Assembly (NCBI RefSeq): GCF_003574295.1
Contig: NZ_BHGK01000001.1
Coordinates: forward strand, 1,116,001-1,180,000
Direction of reading: 5' to 3'
Source of the DNA: Mediterraneibacter butyricigenes
GTDB lineage: Bacteria > Bacillota > Clostridia > Lachnospirales > Lachnospiraceae
DNA length: 64,000 nt
Part shown: positions 9,141 through 17,199 of the stretch, piece by piece
How the letters are laid out: every line of letters starts with the position of its first letter
How positions within the stretch are numbered: position 1 is the stretch's first letter
Notes under the pieces: model-generated
Told to the model about the DNA's origin: nothing
Databases searched by the model: none
What the model saw: the letters and a program-made list of their open reading frames with translations, nothing else
Program-made: the position numbers and the translations under genes

Positions 9141-10535
9141 TCAGAATGGAAGCTCCATCTGTTCTGTGACCTCCACAAAACCGTCCATCGTTTTTTCAGA
9201 CGGGTTGCCGGAGTCCGTTGCCGGGTTTTCACGCTCCCAGCCCTTTTGTCTGCCATATTCGGAAAACATTCTTGGGTTTGGGAAGTACCGCCAGCTGGAA
9301 ATGCACTGGTTCATAATCTCGTTGATTTCCCGGATTTCCCATTGCTTCGGCTCGTCAAAAGCATGGTTCAAGGCTTCCTTATAGAGCTGCTTGGAGCAGA
9401 CCATGCTCCCGGTGTATTTATCAAGATACGCCTGTATCATCCCGGCTTTGGTGTCCTCCGGCATAAAATCCCGCTGGTGTTCTTTGAGATACCGCTGCAT
9501 GGCGGGGCTGAAAGCCAGCTTGAACCTGCCGCTTTTATAAATCTCCATCGCTTCCGCCCACATCTGCCCGATATAGGCTCTGGAAGCGGCTTCATCCTCC
9601 AAAATGTGAACTTCCGCCTGCTCCGGGTACACCATGACCGGGATAAAGCGGCGGTTGCCGGAACGGTCAAGGGGCAGGAAATCAAGGGCATTGGAAGTGC
9701 CGCCAAACACGCACTGACGGGGGCGGTCTGCCGGGTGGGTTTCATAAGGTATCTTGTAGACCTCTTTCTGCCGGCTTAAAAATGACTTGATTTCCTCAAT
9801 GCTCTTGGCGTTGGCGGTTGCCATCATTTCCGACATTTCAATAATCCAGTGACCTTGCAGCTTGCGGTACACATTGTCATCGTCCAGCTTCCGCAAATCA
9901 TCGGAGAACCACTCGTCCCGGACTGCCAGCAGCCGGAAGAAGGTGGACTTTCCAGCCCCCTGACCGCCTACCAGACAGAGCATGATTTCAAACTTGCACC
10001 CCGGCTGAAAGGCTCGTGAGATTGCACCCAGCAGGAACAGCTTCAACGCTTCATAGGTGTAATCGTCTGCGTCAGCCCCCAGAAAGTGCCGCAGGCAGAA
10101 GCGGATTCGCTCTGTCCCGTCCCACACAAGGGTATTGAGATAGTCCCGGATGGGATGGTACTTGTTTTCATTCGCCACAATCCCGATGGCGTTATCAATC
10201 TTTTTCTCATTGGTAAGCCCGTAGGTTTCTTCCAGATAAAGAAGCAGATACTTCATGTCCGTATCGTTCAGGGCGGTGCTTTCTCTGTGAAAACCGATGG
10301 GCTTTATGATGTCCTTGCGGTCAGTCAGGATGTTGTATGCGATAGCCCCTGAAAGCAGAGGGTCACGTTGGAATACGGTCAGGCAGTTCCGTATGCTCTG
10401 ACGGACACCGCCTTTCTCGGTGGTTTCCAGCCCCGCCTTGATTTCCTCAACGCTCTGGGGCGGCTGCATGGCGTTCATAGTGTTTTTTAGTTCTTGCTGC
10501 GTCTGCGGCTGCAAGTTCTGCCATTCGCTGTTCAA
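9141..10535 (-). CDS. VapE/VirE-domain replicative helicase (element A)
   Basis: A 464-residue protein of the virulence-associated E family. Walker A GGQGAGKSTFF lies near residue 190, followed by an SF3-like core (HWIIEMSEM, then FGGTSN and NRRFIPV). Such proteins pair with CHC2 primases to replicate satellite phages and mobilizable elements. The listed start is a TTG with AAGGATG upstream; an in-frame ATG at 10478 is an alternative. The gene overlaps the end of the primase gene by 89 bases, and together they form an autonomous replication module for the excised circle. Confidence 0.85.
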   Translation of the reverse strand: MNSEWQNLQPQTQQELKNTMNAMQPPQSVEEIKAGLETTEKGGVRQSIRNCLTVFQRDPLLSGAIAYNILTDRKDIIKPIGFHRESTALNDTDMKYLLLYLEETYGLTNEKKIDNAIGIVANENKYHPIRDYLNTLVWDGTERIRFCLRHFLGADADDYTYEALKLFLLGAISRAFQPGCKFEIMLCLVGGQGAGKSTFFRLLAVRDEWFSDDLRKLDDDNVYRKLQGHWIIEMSEMMATANAKSIEEIKSFLSRQKEVYKIPYETHPADRPRQCVFGGTSNALDFLPLDRSGNRRFIPVMVYPEQAEVHILEDEAASRAYIGQMWAEAMEIYKSGRFKLAFSPAMQRYLKEHQRDFMPEDTKAGMIQAYLDKYTGSMVCSKQLYKEALNHAFDEPKQWEIREINEIMNQCISSWRYFPNPRMFSEYGRQKGWERENPATDSGNPSEKTMDGFVEVTEQMELPF

Positions 10536-11091
10536 GCTGTATCACATCCTTTCCGTAGTCCGTAATCAAATCCGCTTTTTCCTCTGTTTCCCCGAACAGC
10601 AGCACATCCAGCAGATATTCCACTTGGGCTTGCTTCTGTAAGGCTTCCACAAACCGGGGATGAAAGGCTTCCTCCGGGGAGTGCGGGGCGTAGTCCGTTC
10701 TCCATGCCATCAGCAGATGGAGATAATCGGCAAGAATACGGAAGCAGCGATTCTTTGCTTCCTGAAACTGTTCCTCCGGGGATTTCTGCCGGGTCTTGGG
10801 CTTTTTTACCTTTCCCGGCGGTTTCCAGTCCTCATAGGAAAGCCCGAAGTCCTGTGCCAGCTGTACGGCGGCTTCTTTCTTTCCCAGCCCATACAGGGCG
10901 GCGGCAAAATCAATCACATCCCCATCCGCACCGCAGCCGAAGCAATGGTAACGCCGATCCAGCTTCATGCTTGGGGTTTTATCGTTATGGAACGGGCAGC
11001 AAGCCATCCCGTTCCGACCTACATGGATTCCATAATACTCCGCAGCCTGTCTTGTTGTGACGGACTGCTTCACAGCTTCGAATACATTCAA
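10447..11091 (-). CDS. CHC2 zinc-finger primase-like protein (element A)
   Basis: A 214-residue protein with a DnaG-type zinc-binding domain at about residues 30-62: CCPFHNDKTPSM followed by YHCFGCGADGDVIDF. The catalytic TOPRIM domain of full-length primases is absent, so this is a short CHC2 protein that probably works with the VapE helicase encoded next. The start is TTG (11089-11091) with GGAGGG about 7 bases upstream. The C-terminal part is charged and helical. Confidence 0.85.
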   Translation of the reverse strand: MNVFEAVKQSVTTRQAAEYYGIHVGRNGMACCPFHNDKTPSMKLDRRYHCFGCGADGDVIDFAAALYGLGKKEAAVQLAQDFGLSYEDWKPPGKVKKPKTRQKSPEEQFQEAKNRCFRILADYLHLLMAWRTDYAPHSPEEAFHPRFVEALQKQAQVEYLLDVLLFGETEEKADLITDYGKDVIQLEQRMAELAAADAARTKKHYERHAAAPER

Positions 11092-11156
11092 ATCTATCCC
11101 TCCTTGAAAATAAGAAAAGCACCTGACATTCTCTAATTGAAAATGGCAAGTGCCTG

Positions 11157-12737
11157 TTAAAGTTCCATATCCTGTTGTCTGTGTTTCTCCTGTGCCGGGG
11201 CGGTTCTTTGTGCTTTTTTCTCGTCAGTCTTATCCTGCAAGACTTCTTTGATGGGCTGCTTCTTGGGCGGCTCTTTGCTTTCCTCTGTGCCGGGTGTGGC
11301 TTTCCGTACCCAGTAGCGGATGTCCCGCAGCTTCTTCAAATCCTCCTGTACCTCGGTCAGTGGTACTTTCAGCTCTGCGATTTCGCTGAGAAGCGTTTCC
11401 TGCTCCTGTTGCAACTCATTTTTCGTTTTATCCTTATCGTCCGGGTGCTTGGCAAGGTAGTCAGCGGCTTTCTCATACCGGGCAACCTCCGGGTGTTCCT
11501 GTTTGAATTTCCCCTTTATTTTCTTAAAAAATATCTTCTGGTACTTCTCATAGACAGCCTTACATTCCTTGCAGTCTGTCCGGCTGGCAAGAATCCCGTC
11601 AATCACTTTGCTCCGGGCTTCCTTTGGCTTCATCTGATTGCGGTAATCTGCGGCTGATTTCCCGGAAGATTCCAGAAACGCTTCTAAGTCCTCCACAGTG
11701 GAAAGCCCCTTTTGCCGGAGATAGGACAGGGCTTCGCTGACTGCCTTTAAGTCCTGTGAAGTTCCCCGGTTCTGTCCAGCCCTTGTCCAGTCCTTCCGTT
11801 CTTCCTTTCGTATCTCCATATACTTCATCAGCAGATTGGGAAGAAGTGTCGCTTCCTCCGCCGCCTTTTGTGCAAGCAGCTCCTTCCGTTTTTCTCCCAG
11901 CTCGGTAATCCAGCCTTTGAGGTTTTGGATAAGCTGCCGGATGGACTTCATCAGGCGGTTGGCGGCTCTGATTTCCCGGTTCAGGTTGCCGATATTCGTC
12001 TGGATACCTCGCTTTTCCATCTGCCGGACAGCAGTCCCCTCATGGACAGTGGGGACTATATCAAGCCCCTGTCTGGCATAGGAACGCAAGTCCACACGCT
12101 CCGGGCGGTCATTGGCGTCCAGATAGCGGTTCTGGATAACCTCCCATTCATGCCGCCAGATTTCACAATACTTCTGGTCGTTCCAGTCCACCGTATCCTC
12201 CTTGTGGCTTTTCCACCTGCCGGACGGCAGCTTTATCCGTTCCCCATTCTCGTCAAGGTCATAAACCTTGCGGCTCTTGGGAAGCCATTTTCCATGTTCA
12301 TCCATTGCCCGCATGGTCAGCAGGACATGGGCGTGGGGATTGTGTCCCGGCGGATGGGGGTCATGGATGGCAAAATCAGCAATCATGCCTTTGGAAACAA
12401 ACTGCTGTTCACAAAACTCCCGTACAAGGACAGCGTACTGGTCGGGCGGTATCTCTCTGGGAATGGTAAGCACCCACCGCCTTGCAAGCTGGGAGTTCCA
12501 TTGCTTTTCCACCGCTTCGGCGGCATTCCATAAAGTATTGCGGTCTGCATATTCCTGTGGAGCATTTGCCGGGAGCAGGATTTCATTGTGGACGATACCA
12601 CGCTTTTCCGGGTAGTGCTTTACTTGCTGGTCGTATTCACAGAACAGCTTTTCGCCGCTTTGGTAAGCAGCGGCGGCAACCGCAGACTGCCGCTGGCTGC
12701 GCTGAACAATCGTGATTTCGTTGTGTGGACAAGGCAT
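11157..12737 (-). CDS. mobA: MobA/MobL (MobQ-type) relaxase of element A
   Basis: A 526-residue relaxase. The N-terminal 230 residues hold the MobA/MobL nuclease fold, with an early conserved motif SAVAAAAYQSGEKL and the metal-binding histidines in GHNPHAHVLLTMR near residue 130. The rest is charged coiled coil. It would nick the oriT at 15861-15906 and lead the strand into a donor ICE channel. In element C the homologous relaxase lies next to its oriT; here 3.1 kb of resistance cargo separates the two. AGGAGG precedes the ATG. Confidence 0.9.
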   Translation of the reverse strand: MPCPHNEITIVQRSQRQSAVAAAAYQSGEKLFCEYDQQVKHYPEKRGIVHNEILLPANAPQEYADRNTLWNAAEAVEKQWNSQLARRWVLTIPREIPPDQYAVLVREFCEQQFVSKGMIADFAIHDPHPPGHNPHAHVLLTMRAMDEHGKWLPKSRKVYDLDENGERIKLPSGRWKSHKEDTVDWNDQKYCEIWRHEWEVIQNRYLDANDRPERVDLRSYARQGLDIVPTVHEGTAVRQMEKRGIQTNIGNLNREIRAANRLMKSIRQLIQNLKGWITELGEKRKELLAQKAAEEATLLPNLLMKYMEIRKEERKDWTRAGQNRGTSQDLKAVSEALSYLRQKGLSTVEDLEAFLESSGKSAADYRNQMKPKEARSKVIDGILASRTDCKECKAVYEKYQKIFFKKIKGKFKQEHPEVARYEKAADYLAKHPDDKDKTKNELQQEQETLLSEIAELKVPLTEVQEDLKKLRDIRYWVRKATPGTEESKEPPKKQPIKEVLQDKTDEKKAQRTAPAQEKHRQQDMEL

Positions 12738-12790
12738 TTCGTGTCCCTCCTTTCGCTAATTGGTGGATGGGGTGGCGTTTTACCACCTCA

Positions 12791-12900
12791 TTTTGGGCAG
12801 AAAAAAAGCAGGAGACCTTTTTCAGATTTCCTGCTCGGTGTGCCACTGTGTGAGCGGCGGGTATTTAGTTGTAAAAGTTCGGGACAAGTTGACCCGATGT
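12791..12900. repeat. Conserved hairpin block at the upstream edge of the resistance cargo
   Basis: The stretch contains a stem AGCAGGA...TCCTGCT (about 12805-12832). It is followed by GTGTGAGCGGCGGGTATTTA and then an inverted repeat TCGGG-acaagttga-CCCGA at 12879-12897. The first part is closely matched at 25765-25850 beside the cargo of element B. The TCGGG/CCCGA part is matched at 36895-36922 beside the cargo of element C. This looks like shared backbone sequence against which different cargos were inserted. No protein is encoded. Confidence 0.6.
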
Positions 12901-12933
12901 AAAGCTAACAAACTGGAATTGCACCAAAACAAT

Positions 12934-13479
12934 CTAAGACAACAACGCTGCCCTACTTGCGATTTTTTCTTGTACTGCGGAAACAGTTTCTTGAATGGAA
13001 TAAGTGGTCGTATCTATAACATTCGATTCATATATTCCCAGATTGCAAAATTGCTCCCACATGGTTTCTACCAATTCGATATTTGTCTTTCGGTCTAACT
13101 TTGAGCGTTCAACAGCTCGCTTCAAGGTTTCTTCCTTACTTGCCCTTAAAATAATATAATGCACCTCATAATGTTCCCGAACAAGACTTTGCCACGGCTT
13201 TAAAAACCACGGTCCGATAATACCGTCAACAATTACATCATATCCACCACGAGCATATCGCTTCGCAGCTTCTAAAAACGCTTCAATGACAATCAAATTT
13301 TGCTCATTTGATTCTGGCAAATGCGGTGGTATTGCCCCTTTACTCAAATAATGATAAAAGTCATCTGTGTGCATATGCACAGACTTTTCCAAATCTGATT
13401 CTTTTGCAACAGCAGATGCCGTTGTAGTTTTTCCTGTCCCCGGCGCACCTGTGATTACAATAATTCTACCTTGATTCAT
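12934..13479 (-). CDS. P-loop small-molecule kinase-like protein in the resistance cassette
   Basis: A 181-residue AAA/adenylate-kinase-like protein. Walker A GAPGTGKTTTAS lies at residues 10-21, an acidic substrate-side segment HTDDFYHYL near 37, VIVDGII near 83, and a lid-like region with the Arg pair in RSKLDRKT. It resembles small AAA_33 kinases, some of which phosphorylate antibiotics or metabolites, but the substrate cannot be read from sequence. The gene is AT-richer than its neighbours and lies downstream of the ABC-F gene on the same strand. GGAGG is well placed before the ATG. Confidence 0.7.
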   Translation of the reverse strand: MNQGRIIVITGAPGTGKTTTASAVAKESDLEKSVHMHTDDFYHYLSKGAIPPHLPESNEQNLIVIEAFLEAAKRYARGGYDVIVDGIIGPWFLKPWQSLVREHYEVHYIILRASKEETLKRAVERSKLDRKTNIELVETMWEQFCNLGIYESNVIDTTTYSIQETVSAVQEKIASRAALLS

Positions 13480-13580
13480 CTATATTTTACCTCCACAAAT
13501 TACGATTTTCTTAATTCTACAAACTGGAATTTGAGTCTCTGTAAAGCTGGAATTAACCCATACAATTATTTTAATTTAGA

Positions 13581-13690
13581 GGTTCTTACGCAATTATCCG
13601 TATTTTGTAATTTTTCAATACTGGAATGCCAGTGTAAATCAGCATTCTCCATTTTTATTAAAGCGAAAAACGTAAAATTGCGGAAGAACC
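13581..13690. mobile_element. 110-bp MITE with 15-bp inverted ends and 8-bp target duplication
   Basis: The left end GGTTCTTACGCAATT (13581-13595) pairs with the right end AATTGCGGAAGAACC (13676-13690) with one mismatch. The element is bounded by identical AATTTAGA octamers at 13573-13580 and 13691-13698. The interior has no coding capacity. Inverted ends beginning GG and an 8-bp duplication fit ISL3-type transposition, but no transposase is in the window. The right-hand duplication contains the stop codon of the ABC-F gene, so the insertion left the protein unchanged. Confidence 0.85.
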
Positions 13691-13693
13691 AAT

Positions 13694-15154
13694 TTAGATA
13701 TTCACAATTTTACTTGCCACAGTATCTCGAAAAACACTGTCATGTTCTACCAGGAGCATGGTCGGGGCAAACTCCGTTATGAGTTGTTCAATCTGCATAC
13801 GTGAGTACACATCAATAAAGTTGAGCGGTTCATCCCATACATACAAGTGTGCCTTTTCACAAAGGCTTTTCGCAATTAGGACTTTCTTCTTTTGCCCGCC
13901 AGAAAAGTCTTTAATATCCTTTTCAAACTGTACACGCTCAAAGTCCATTTTCCTAAGAATTGCCTTGAACAAACTTTCATCAAGGTTGTTTTCTTCTGCA
14001 AACTCGGAAAGGGTTCCACATAAATACGATGTATCCTGTGGCACATAAGAAATTACAAGCCCAGAGCCAAGTGTTACTGTACCCGTATAATCTATGGACT
14101 GCCCGACTACCAACTTTAACAGGCTACTTTTGCCACTGCCGTTCTTTCCATCAAGCACAATGCGTTCTCCCTGTCTTATTTCAAACGAAACGGGTTCACA
14201 AACTGAAATGCCATCATAATAAACTACTACATTCGATAATGATGCAAGCAAATCTGTATGGTAATTAAGCGGTTGTATCTTGAGGGCTTCTGCGGTTTCC
14301 ATATTTTTCAGCAATGCTGATTTTTGTTCGATTGTCTGTTGTTGTCTCGCTTCTATAGATTTTGAACGCTTCATCATTTTGGCGGCTTTATGACCGACAT
14401 AACCTTTATCTGCTGCCCCAATTTTGGAAGCTTCTACACGTTCAGACCATACTGCAGCGCGTTTTGCCGACTGCTGTAATCGTCTGATGTCCTTTTGCAA
14501 ACGTTCGTTCTGAGCCAGTTCAAATTCTTGCTGTCGCTCAAAATTTGACATCCATGATGAAAAGTTTCCTCTTTGCACTTCGATATTCGCTCGGTTAATC
14601 GATAGAATATAGTCAACACAATCGTCAAGAAAGCGACGATCGTGAGAAACTAAGATGAATCCCTTTTTCTTTTTCAGATATGCCGCCACACTTTTTCTCG
14701 CTTTGGCATCCAAATGGTTGGTAGGTTCATCAATCAGTAGGAAATGCCCTTCATTAAGAAAAAGAGCGGCAATCAAAACCTTTGTCTGCTCTCCGTTGGA
14801 AAGTGTTTCAAAAGGTCGCCAAAGCACATCGACATCAACATCAAGATAAGAAAGTTCTCGCATAAGTTCCCATTCTTCCGCAAGTGGGCAAATCTCCTGC
14901 AATATATCCTCTGTAATACGATTCTTATCTGAAACGGGATAAGGAAAATAATCAAACTGTACGGATGATAGGATTTTTCCACTATACTCATATTTCCCAA
15001 GCAGAAGATTCAGAAAGGTTGTTTTACCTCGTCCGTTTCTGCCCACAAAACCAAGCTTCCAATCGGTATCAACCTGGAAACTGACATTTTCAAAAACATT
15101 ATCATAACTTGTCGGATATGAAAACGTAAGGTTTTCAATTTTAATCATTGACAT
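13694..15154 (-). CDS. ABC-F ribosomal protection protein, Lsa/CplR-like
   Basis: A 486-residue protein with two ABC ATPase domains and no membrane segments. First Walker A GRNGRGKTT lies near residue 40 with signature LSNGEQTK. The linker is basic and helical. Second Walker A GKNGSGKSS is followed by signature FSGGQKKK. The overall sequence is closest to the Lsa group, whose members remove lincosamides, streptogramin A and pleuromutilins from the ribosome; the exact spectrum here is inference. The start is the ATG at 15152-15154, where GGAGG is 9 bases upstream. A leader peptide and hairpin upstream suggest drug-inducible expression. Confidence 0.88.
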   Translation of the reverse strand: MSMIKIENLTFSYPTSYDNVFENVSFQVDTDWKLGFVGRNGRGKTTFLNLLLGKYEYSGKILSSVQFDYFPYPVSDKNRITEDILQEICPLAEEWELMRELSYLDVDVDVLWRPFETLSNGEQTKVLIAALFLNEGHFLLIDEPTNHLDAKARKSVAAYLKKKKGFILVSHDRRFLDDCVDYILSINRANIEVQRGNFSSWMSNFERQQEFELAQNERLQKDIRRLQQSAKRAAVWSERVEASKIGAADKGYVGHKAAKMMKRSKSIEARQQQTIEQKSALLKNMETAEALKIQPLNYHTDLLASLSNVVVYYDGISVCEPVSFEIRQGERIVLDGKNGSGKSSLLKLVVGQSIDYTGTVTLGSGLVISYVPQDTSYLCGTLSEFAEENNLDESLFKAILRKMDFERVQFEKDIKDFSGGQKKKVLIAKSLCEKAHLYVWDEPLNFIDVYSRMQIEQLITEFAPTMLLVEHDSVFRDTVASKIVNI

Positions 15155-15190
15155 AAATATTATCCTCCTTTGCATGTCATACGATACAAA

Positions 15191-15241
15191 GTCGGTTCGG
15201 TGAATGTTTACTACGTATAGATTTCACCAAAAGGAACCGAC
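15191..15241 (-). promoter_or_regulatory. Attenuator-like hairpin before the ABC-F gene
   Basis: The arms GTCGGTTC/GAACCGAC (15191-15198 and 15234-15241) and GGTGAA/TTCACC (15199-15204 and 15223-15228) form a strong stem. The leader peptide stop codon lies in the loop. A ribosome stalled on the leader would keep the stem open. The arrangement matches known inducible ABC-F leaders, but whether it acts on transcription or translation cannot be told, since the U-tract is poor. Confidence 0.65.
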
Positions 15242-15288
15242 ACTATACGGAGTGAATCATGTGTAACTATCTGTTCTGCACTATTCAT
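15211..15288 (-). CDS. 25-residue leader peptide for the ABC-F gene
   Basis: An ATG at 15286-15288 follows GGAGGTG by 5 bases and opens a 25-codon frame (MNSAEQIVTHDSLRIVSVPF, then GEIYT, stop at 15211-15213). It ends inside the hairpin that precedes the resistance gene. Short leader ORFs of this type sense ribosome-targeting drugs by stalling and open the downstream hairpin. The coding assignment rests on the ribosome binding site and position only. Confidence 0.7.
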   Translation of the reverse strand: MNSAEQIVTHDSLRIVSVPFGEIYT

Positions 15289-15317
15289 AAAGCACCTCCA
15301 AAACAAAATAAGAGCCA

Positions 15318-15419
15318 CAAGAAAGTTTATCCTTGCAGCTCGTCATAGCATAAAATAACACCACTAAGCAAAAGTGGCAACAGCACTATATTGAGTAAGA
15401 TAGACATATAACTTTCTTG
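15318..15419. promoter_or_regulatory. Long-range inverted repeat in the ABC-F leader
   Basis: CAAGAAAGTT (15318-15327) and AACTTTCTTG (15410-15419) are perfect reverse complements 82 bases apart. They enclose the smaller stem CCACT...AGTGG near 15361-15377. They lie in the untranslated leader upstream of the leader peptide and could form an alternative fold competing with the attenuator. A TATACT box near 15452 (minus strand) is a possible -10 element. Confidence 0.5.
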
Positions 15420-15860
15420 CAATAGACACAATAATGCCAAAGTATAGCACTACCGCATATTTTGATTTTATTTGCAAGAAAAGTTAATCATCTTCCCACC
15501 TCTTTCTAAATTTCAAAATATTATACCATAAATCGCAGGCAAATACAAGTGGTTATAAAAATTTAACAAATCGCTTATAATACAATCATATAACTTTACG
15601 CATTCCTTACTGACCGTAAAATTCCGATTTATTGCTGACTTTATTATACTTTATTGCCTATCGAAAAGATAGCATATTTTATGAAACTTGTCGGCTGGGA
15701 ACAGCTTGCAACGCAAGGTGTCCCCAGATGACAAGTCCACAAAAGGGTAGCTGGCGGTAGCCAGCGCAGGGGAAGCGTAGCGTCCCCTGTATGATTTGGA
15801 GCAGACCATGACTGCGAAAAATCACAGCCCTCCGGCAAGGAGCCTTCGGAGAACGCAATG
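15420..15860. other. AT-rich to GC-rich transition, no supported gene
   Basis: Bases up to about 15680 are AT-rich and belong to the resistance cassette. From about 15680 the base composition returns to that of the mobilizable backbone, with several GC-rich short inverted repeats (for example around 15745-15790, AGCTGGCGGTAGCCAGC). The open frames here lack ribosome binding sites. This is the right-hand edge of the cargo inserted between the relaxase and oriT. Confidence 0.4.
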
Positions 15861-15906
15861 CACCAACCTTTGGGTGGTGTATAATTGCGCCCTTAGTAAA
15901 CTAAGG
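15861..15906. other. oriT of element A (MobQ/RSF1010-like nic site)
   Basis: An imperfect hairpin CACCAACC-ttt-GGGTGGTG (15861-15879) is followed directly by ATAATTGCGCCCTTA and then the stem CCTTAGTAAACTAAGG (15891-15906). The known nic region of MobQ plasmids (RSF1010, pSC101) is an inverted repeat followed by TAAGTGCGCCCT, so this is a close match with one change in the core. The same arrangement occurs at 35025-35064 in element C. The right stem overlaps the DUF3847 stop codon. Confidence 0.8.
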
Positions 15907-16197
15907 GGTTTCCGGCTTCTCACGTTCCAGCAGTTTCTTCAATAGTTCCTGCGTGTCCTGCCTGTGAAAAATGAGTGTCAACAACAGCATGACATCATCA
16001 TCTGTCAGGCGTTCCGGCTCTTGCAGAAAACTTTCCAGCATACCGCCACGAGTACAGAGCCGGTGTGTCCGTTCTTTTCGGGTAAGCTGCTTTAGCTGGT
16101 GCTGCAATGCCTTTTCATCATTGATGGCTTTCCGCAGTTTCTTTTCACTCTTTTCCAACTCTCGGTTGAGCTTTTCCAGCTTTGAGGTATCAGGCAA
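15901..16197 (-). CDS. DUF3847 family small protein (element A)
   Basis: A 98-residue helical protein. Residues 5-45 form a charged coiled coil, and a conserved segment around RLCTRGGMLESFLQEP follows. DUF3847 proteins sit beside MobQ-type relaxases in Clostridia mobilizable elements and may be relaxosome accessories; no function is proven that I know of. The start is TTG with GGAGG 9 bases upstream, overlapping the end of the RepA_N gene by 8 bases. A homologue is at 35067-35357. Confidence 0.75.
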   Translation of the reverse strand: MPDTSKLEKLNRELEKSEKKLRKAINDEKALQHQLKQLTRKERTHRLCTRGGMLESFLQEPERLTDDDVMLLLTLIFHRQDTQELLKKLLEREKPETP

Positions 16198-16531
16198 GGG
16201 CAGCGTCCTCCTTTCCCGGTATCAGCACATAAATCCTGTTTGGTTCTCCAACGCCCTGACGCACTCGCATGATCAGTCCGGCGGTTTCCAGTTCATTCAG
16301 AGAACGCTTGACCGTCATGGGGCTGCGGGACAGGACTGCGGCAATGGCTGTGACAGGGAAGCAGATAAACAGGATTCCGTTCTCGTCCTCCTGTCCGTTG
16401 GATAGCATAGCGTCCAACATCCGGCAGTACATGACCTTTGCGGTGCTGCTGACTGGAAATCCTGTCAACGCTCTGGGAAAGGGCATACAGGGCGGCAACG
16501 GTGTGCCTATCGTCATAAATTCAAAATTCAT
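16190..16531 (-). CDS. RepA N-terminal-like initiator/winged-helix protein
   Basis: A 113-residue protein. Its core matches the N-terminal DNA-binding domain of RepA_N-type initiators: a PRALTG...SSTAKVMYCRMLDA segment, then a helix-turn-helix around AAVLSRSPMTVKRSLNEL, then RIYVLIP. It lacks the long C-terminal region of plasmid initiators, so it could initiate replication of the excised circle or act as a regulator. It overlaps both neighbours by a few bases, indicating one operon with the Cys-rich gene and DUF3847. Confidence 0.75.
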   Translation of the reverse strand: MNFEFMTIGTPLPPCMPFPRALTGFPVSSTAKVMYCRMLDAMLSNGQEDENGILFICFPVTAIAAVLSRSPMTVKRSLNELETAGLIMRVRQGVGEPNRIYVLIPGKEDAALA

Positions 16532-16716
16532 TCGGTGTGTTCCTCCTTTTTCTTTGCTCTTTTGGATAAATAACGGGGGCAGTCAACCACAACCGCCCGG
16601 AAGCTCTGCTTGCACCCATGCTTGCATTTCCGGCATAATTCGTTGTAAGTGACACGCCCCCGGTCATTGAGGTAAAAAGAAAGCTCATGCTTCCTCTTTT
16701 TGCTCATTCTCGGCAT
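16528..16716 (-). CDS. Cysteine-rich zinc-ribbon-like small protein (element A)
   Basis: A 62-residue basic protein. It begins MPRMSKKRKHELSFYLNDRG and contains CRKCKHGCKQSFRA plus a later Cys, enough for one zinc site. A close relative is encoded at 23071-23265 in element B. Proteins of this kind are common in Clostridia mobilizable elements, and the function is unknown. The stop overlaps the next gene (ATGA). A good GGAGG precedes the ATG. Confidence 0.75.
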   Translation of the reverse strand: MPRMSKKRKHELSFYLNDRGRVTYNELCRKCKHGCKQSFRAVVVDCPRYLSKRAKKKEEHTE

Positions 16717-17199
16717 ATTGCGTTTCCTCCCGTTTTAGTGTATAGTTTCGGGGCGATTTTCGGCAAAATTACGGTCATAGAGCCGTCTAAAATCTCCAGA
16801 AGTATCAGCAATAGGGTAGACTATCCCCCTATCAGATTGTCGTGTTTCGGTATCATTTCGGTATCAGTTCGCCAGTTCTCCCCGGTGTCGTTCCTCCCCT
16901 GAATCTCACAGCGGCGTATTGCTCCCTTTGGTACGCTCGTTTCGGTCAGGGTTCCTCCATATCCCTGCCAAAAGTCATGGCGCTACATCGCCGGGGAAGC
17001 ATATCCCACACAGGCTGGTCATTCGATTGGAATAATCCATCGATGAACTACCTGTATCATAGAACATTTTTGTGCCCTGTGCCGTATGTCCACAAAGTAG
17101 GAATTAAGGGTAAAAATCAGAAATTTCCACGATTGCGGAAAGTATGATATAATCCAGTTAAGCGGCAGTAATGAAACCGCCGGAAAGGAGCGTGCGCCC
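16717..17199. promoter_or_regulatory. Divergent control region with XRE promoter and operator-like repeat
   Basis: The region separates the minus-strand RepA_N operon from the plus-strand XRE regulator. A plus-strand promoter reads TTTCCA (17124-17129), an 18-base spacer, then TATAAT (17148-17153). An inverted repeat TTTCC-acgattgc-GGAAA (17124-17141) covers the -35 box and spacer, which suits autorepression by the XRE protein. Toward the left, TTTCGG(G) and CGGTATCA motifs recur several times. No further gene is supported. Confidence 0.55.

Noticed and set aside
15644-15838. 64-residue minus-strand ORF between ABC-F leader and oriT
   Set aside because: No ribosome site or family resemblance; it spans the border between AT-rich cargo and backbone.
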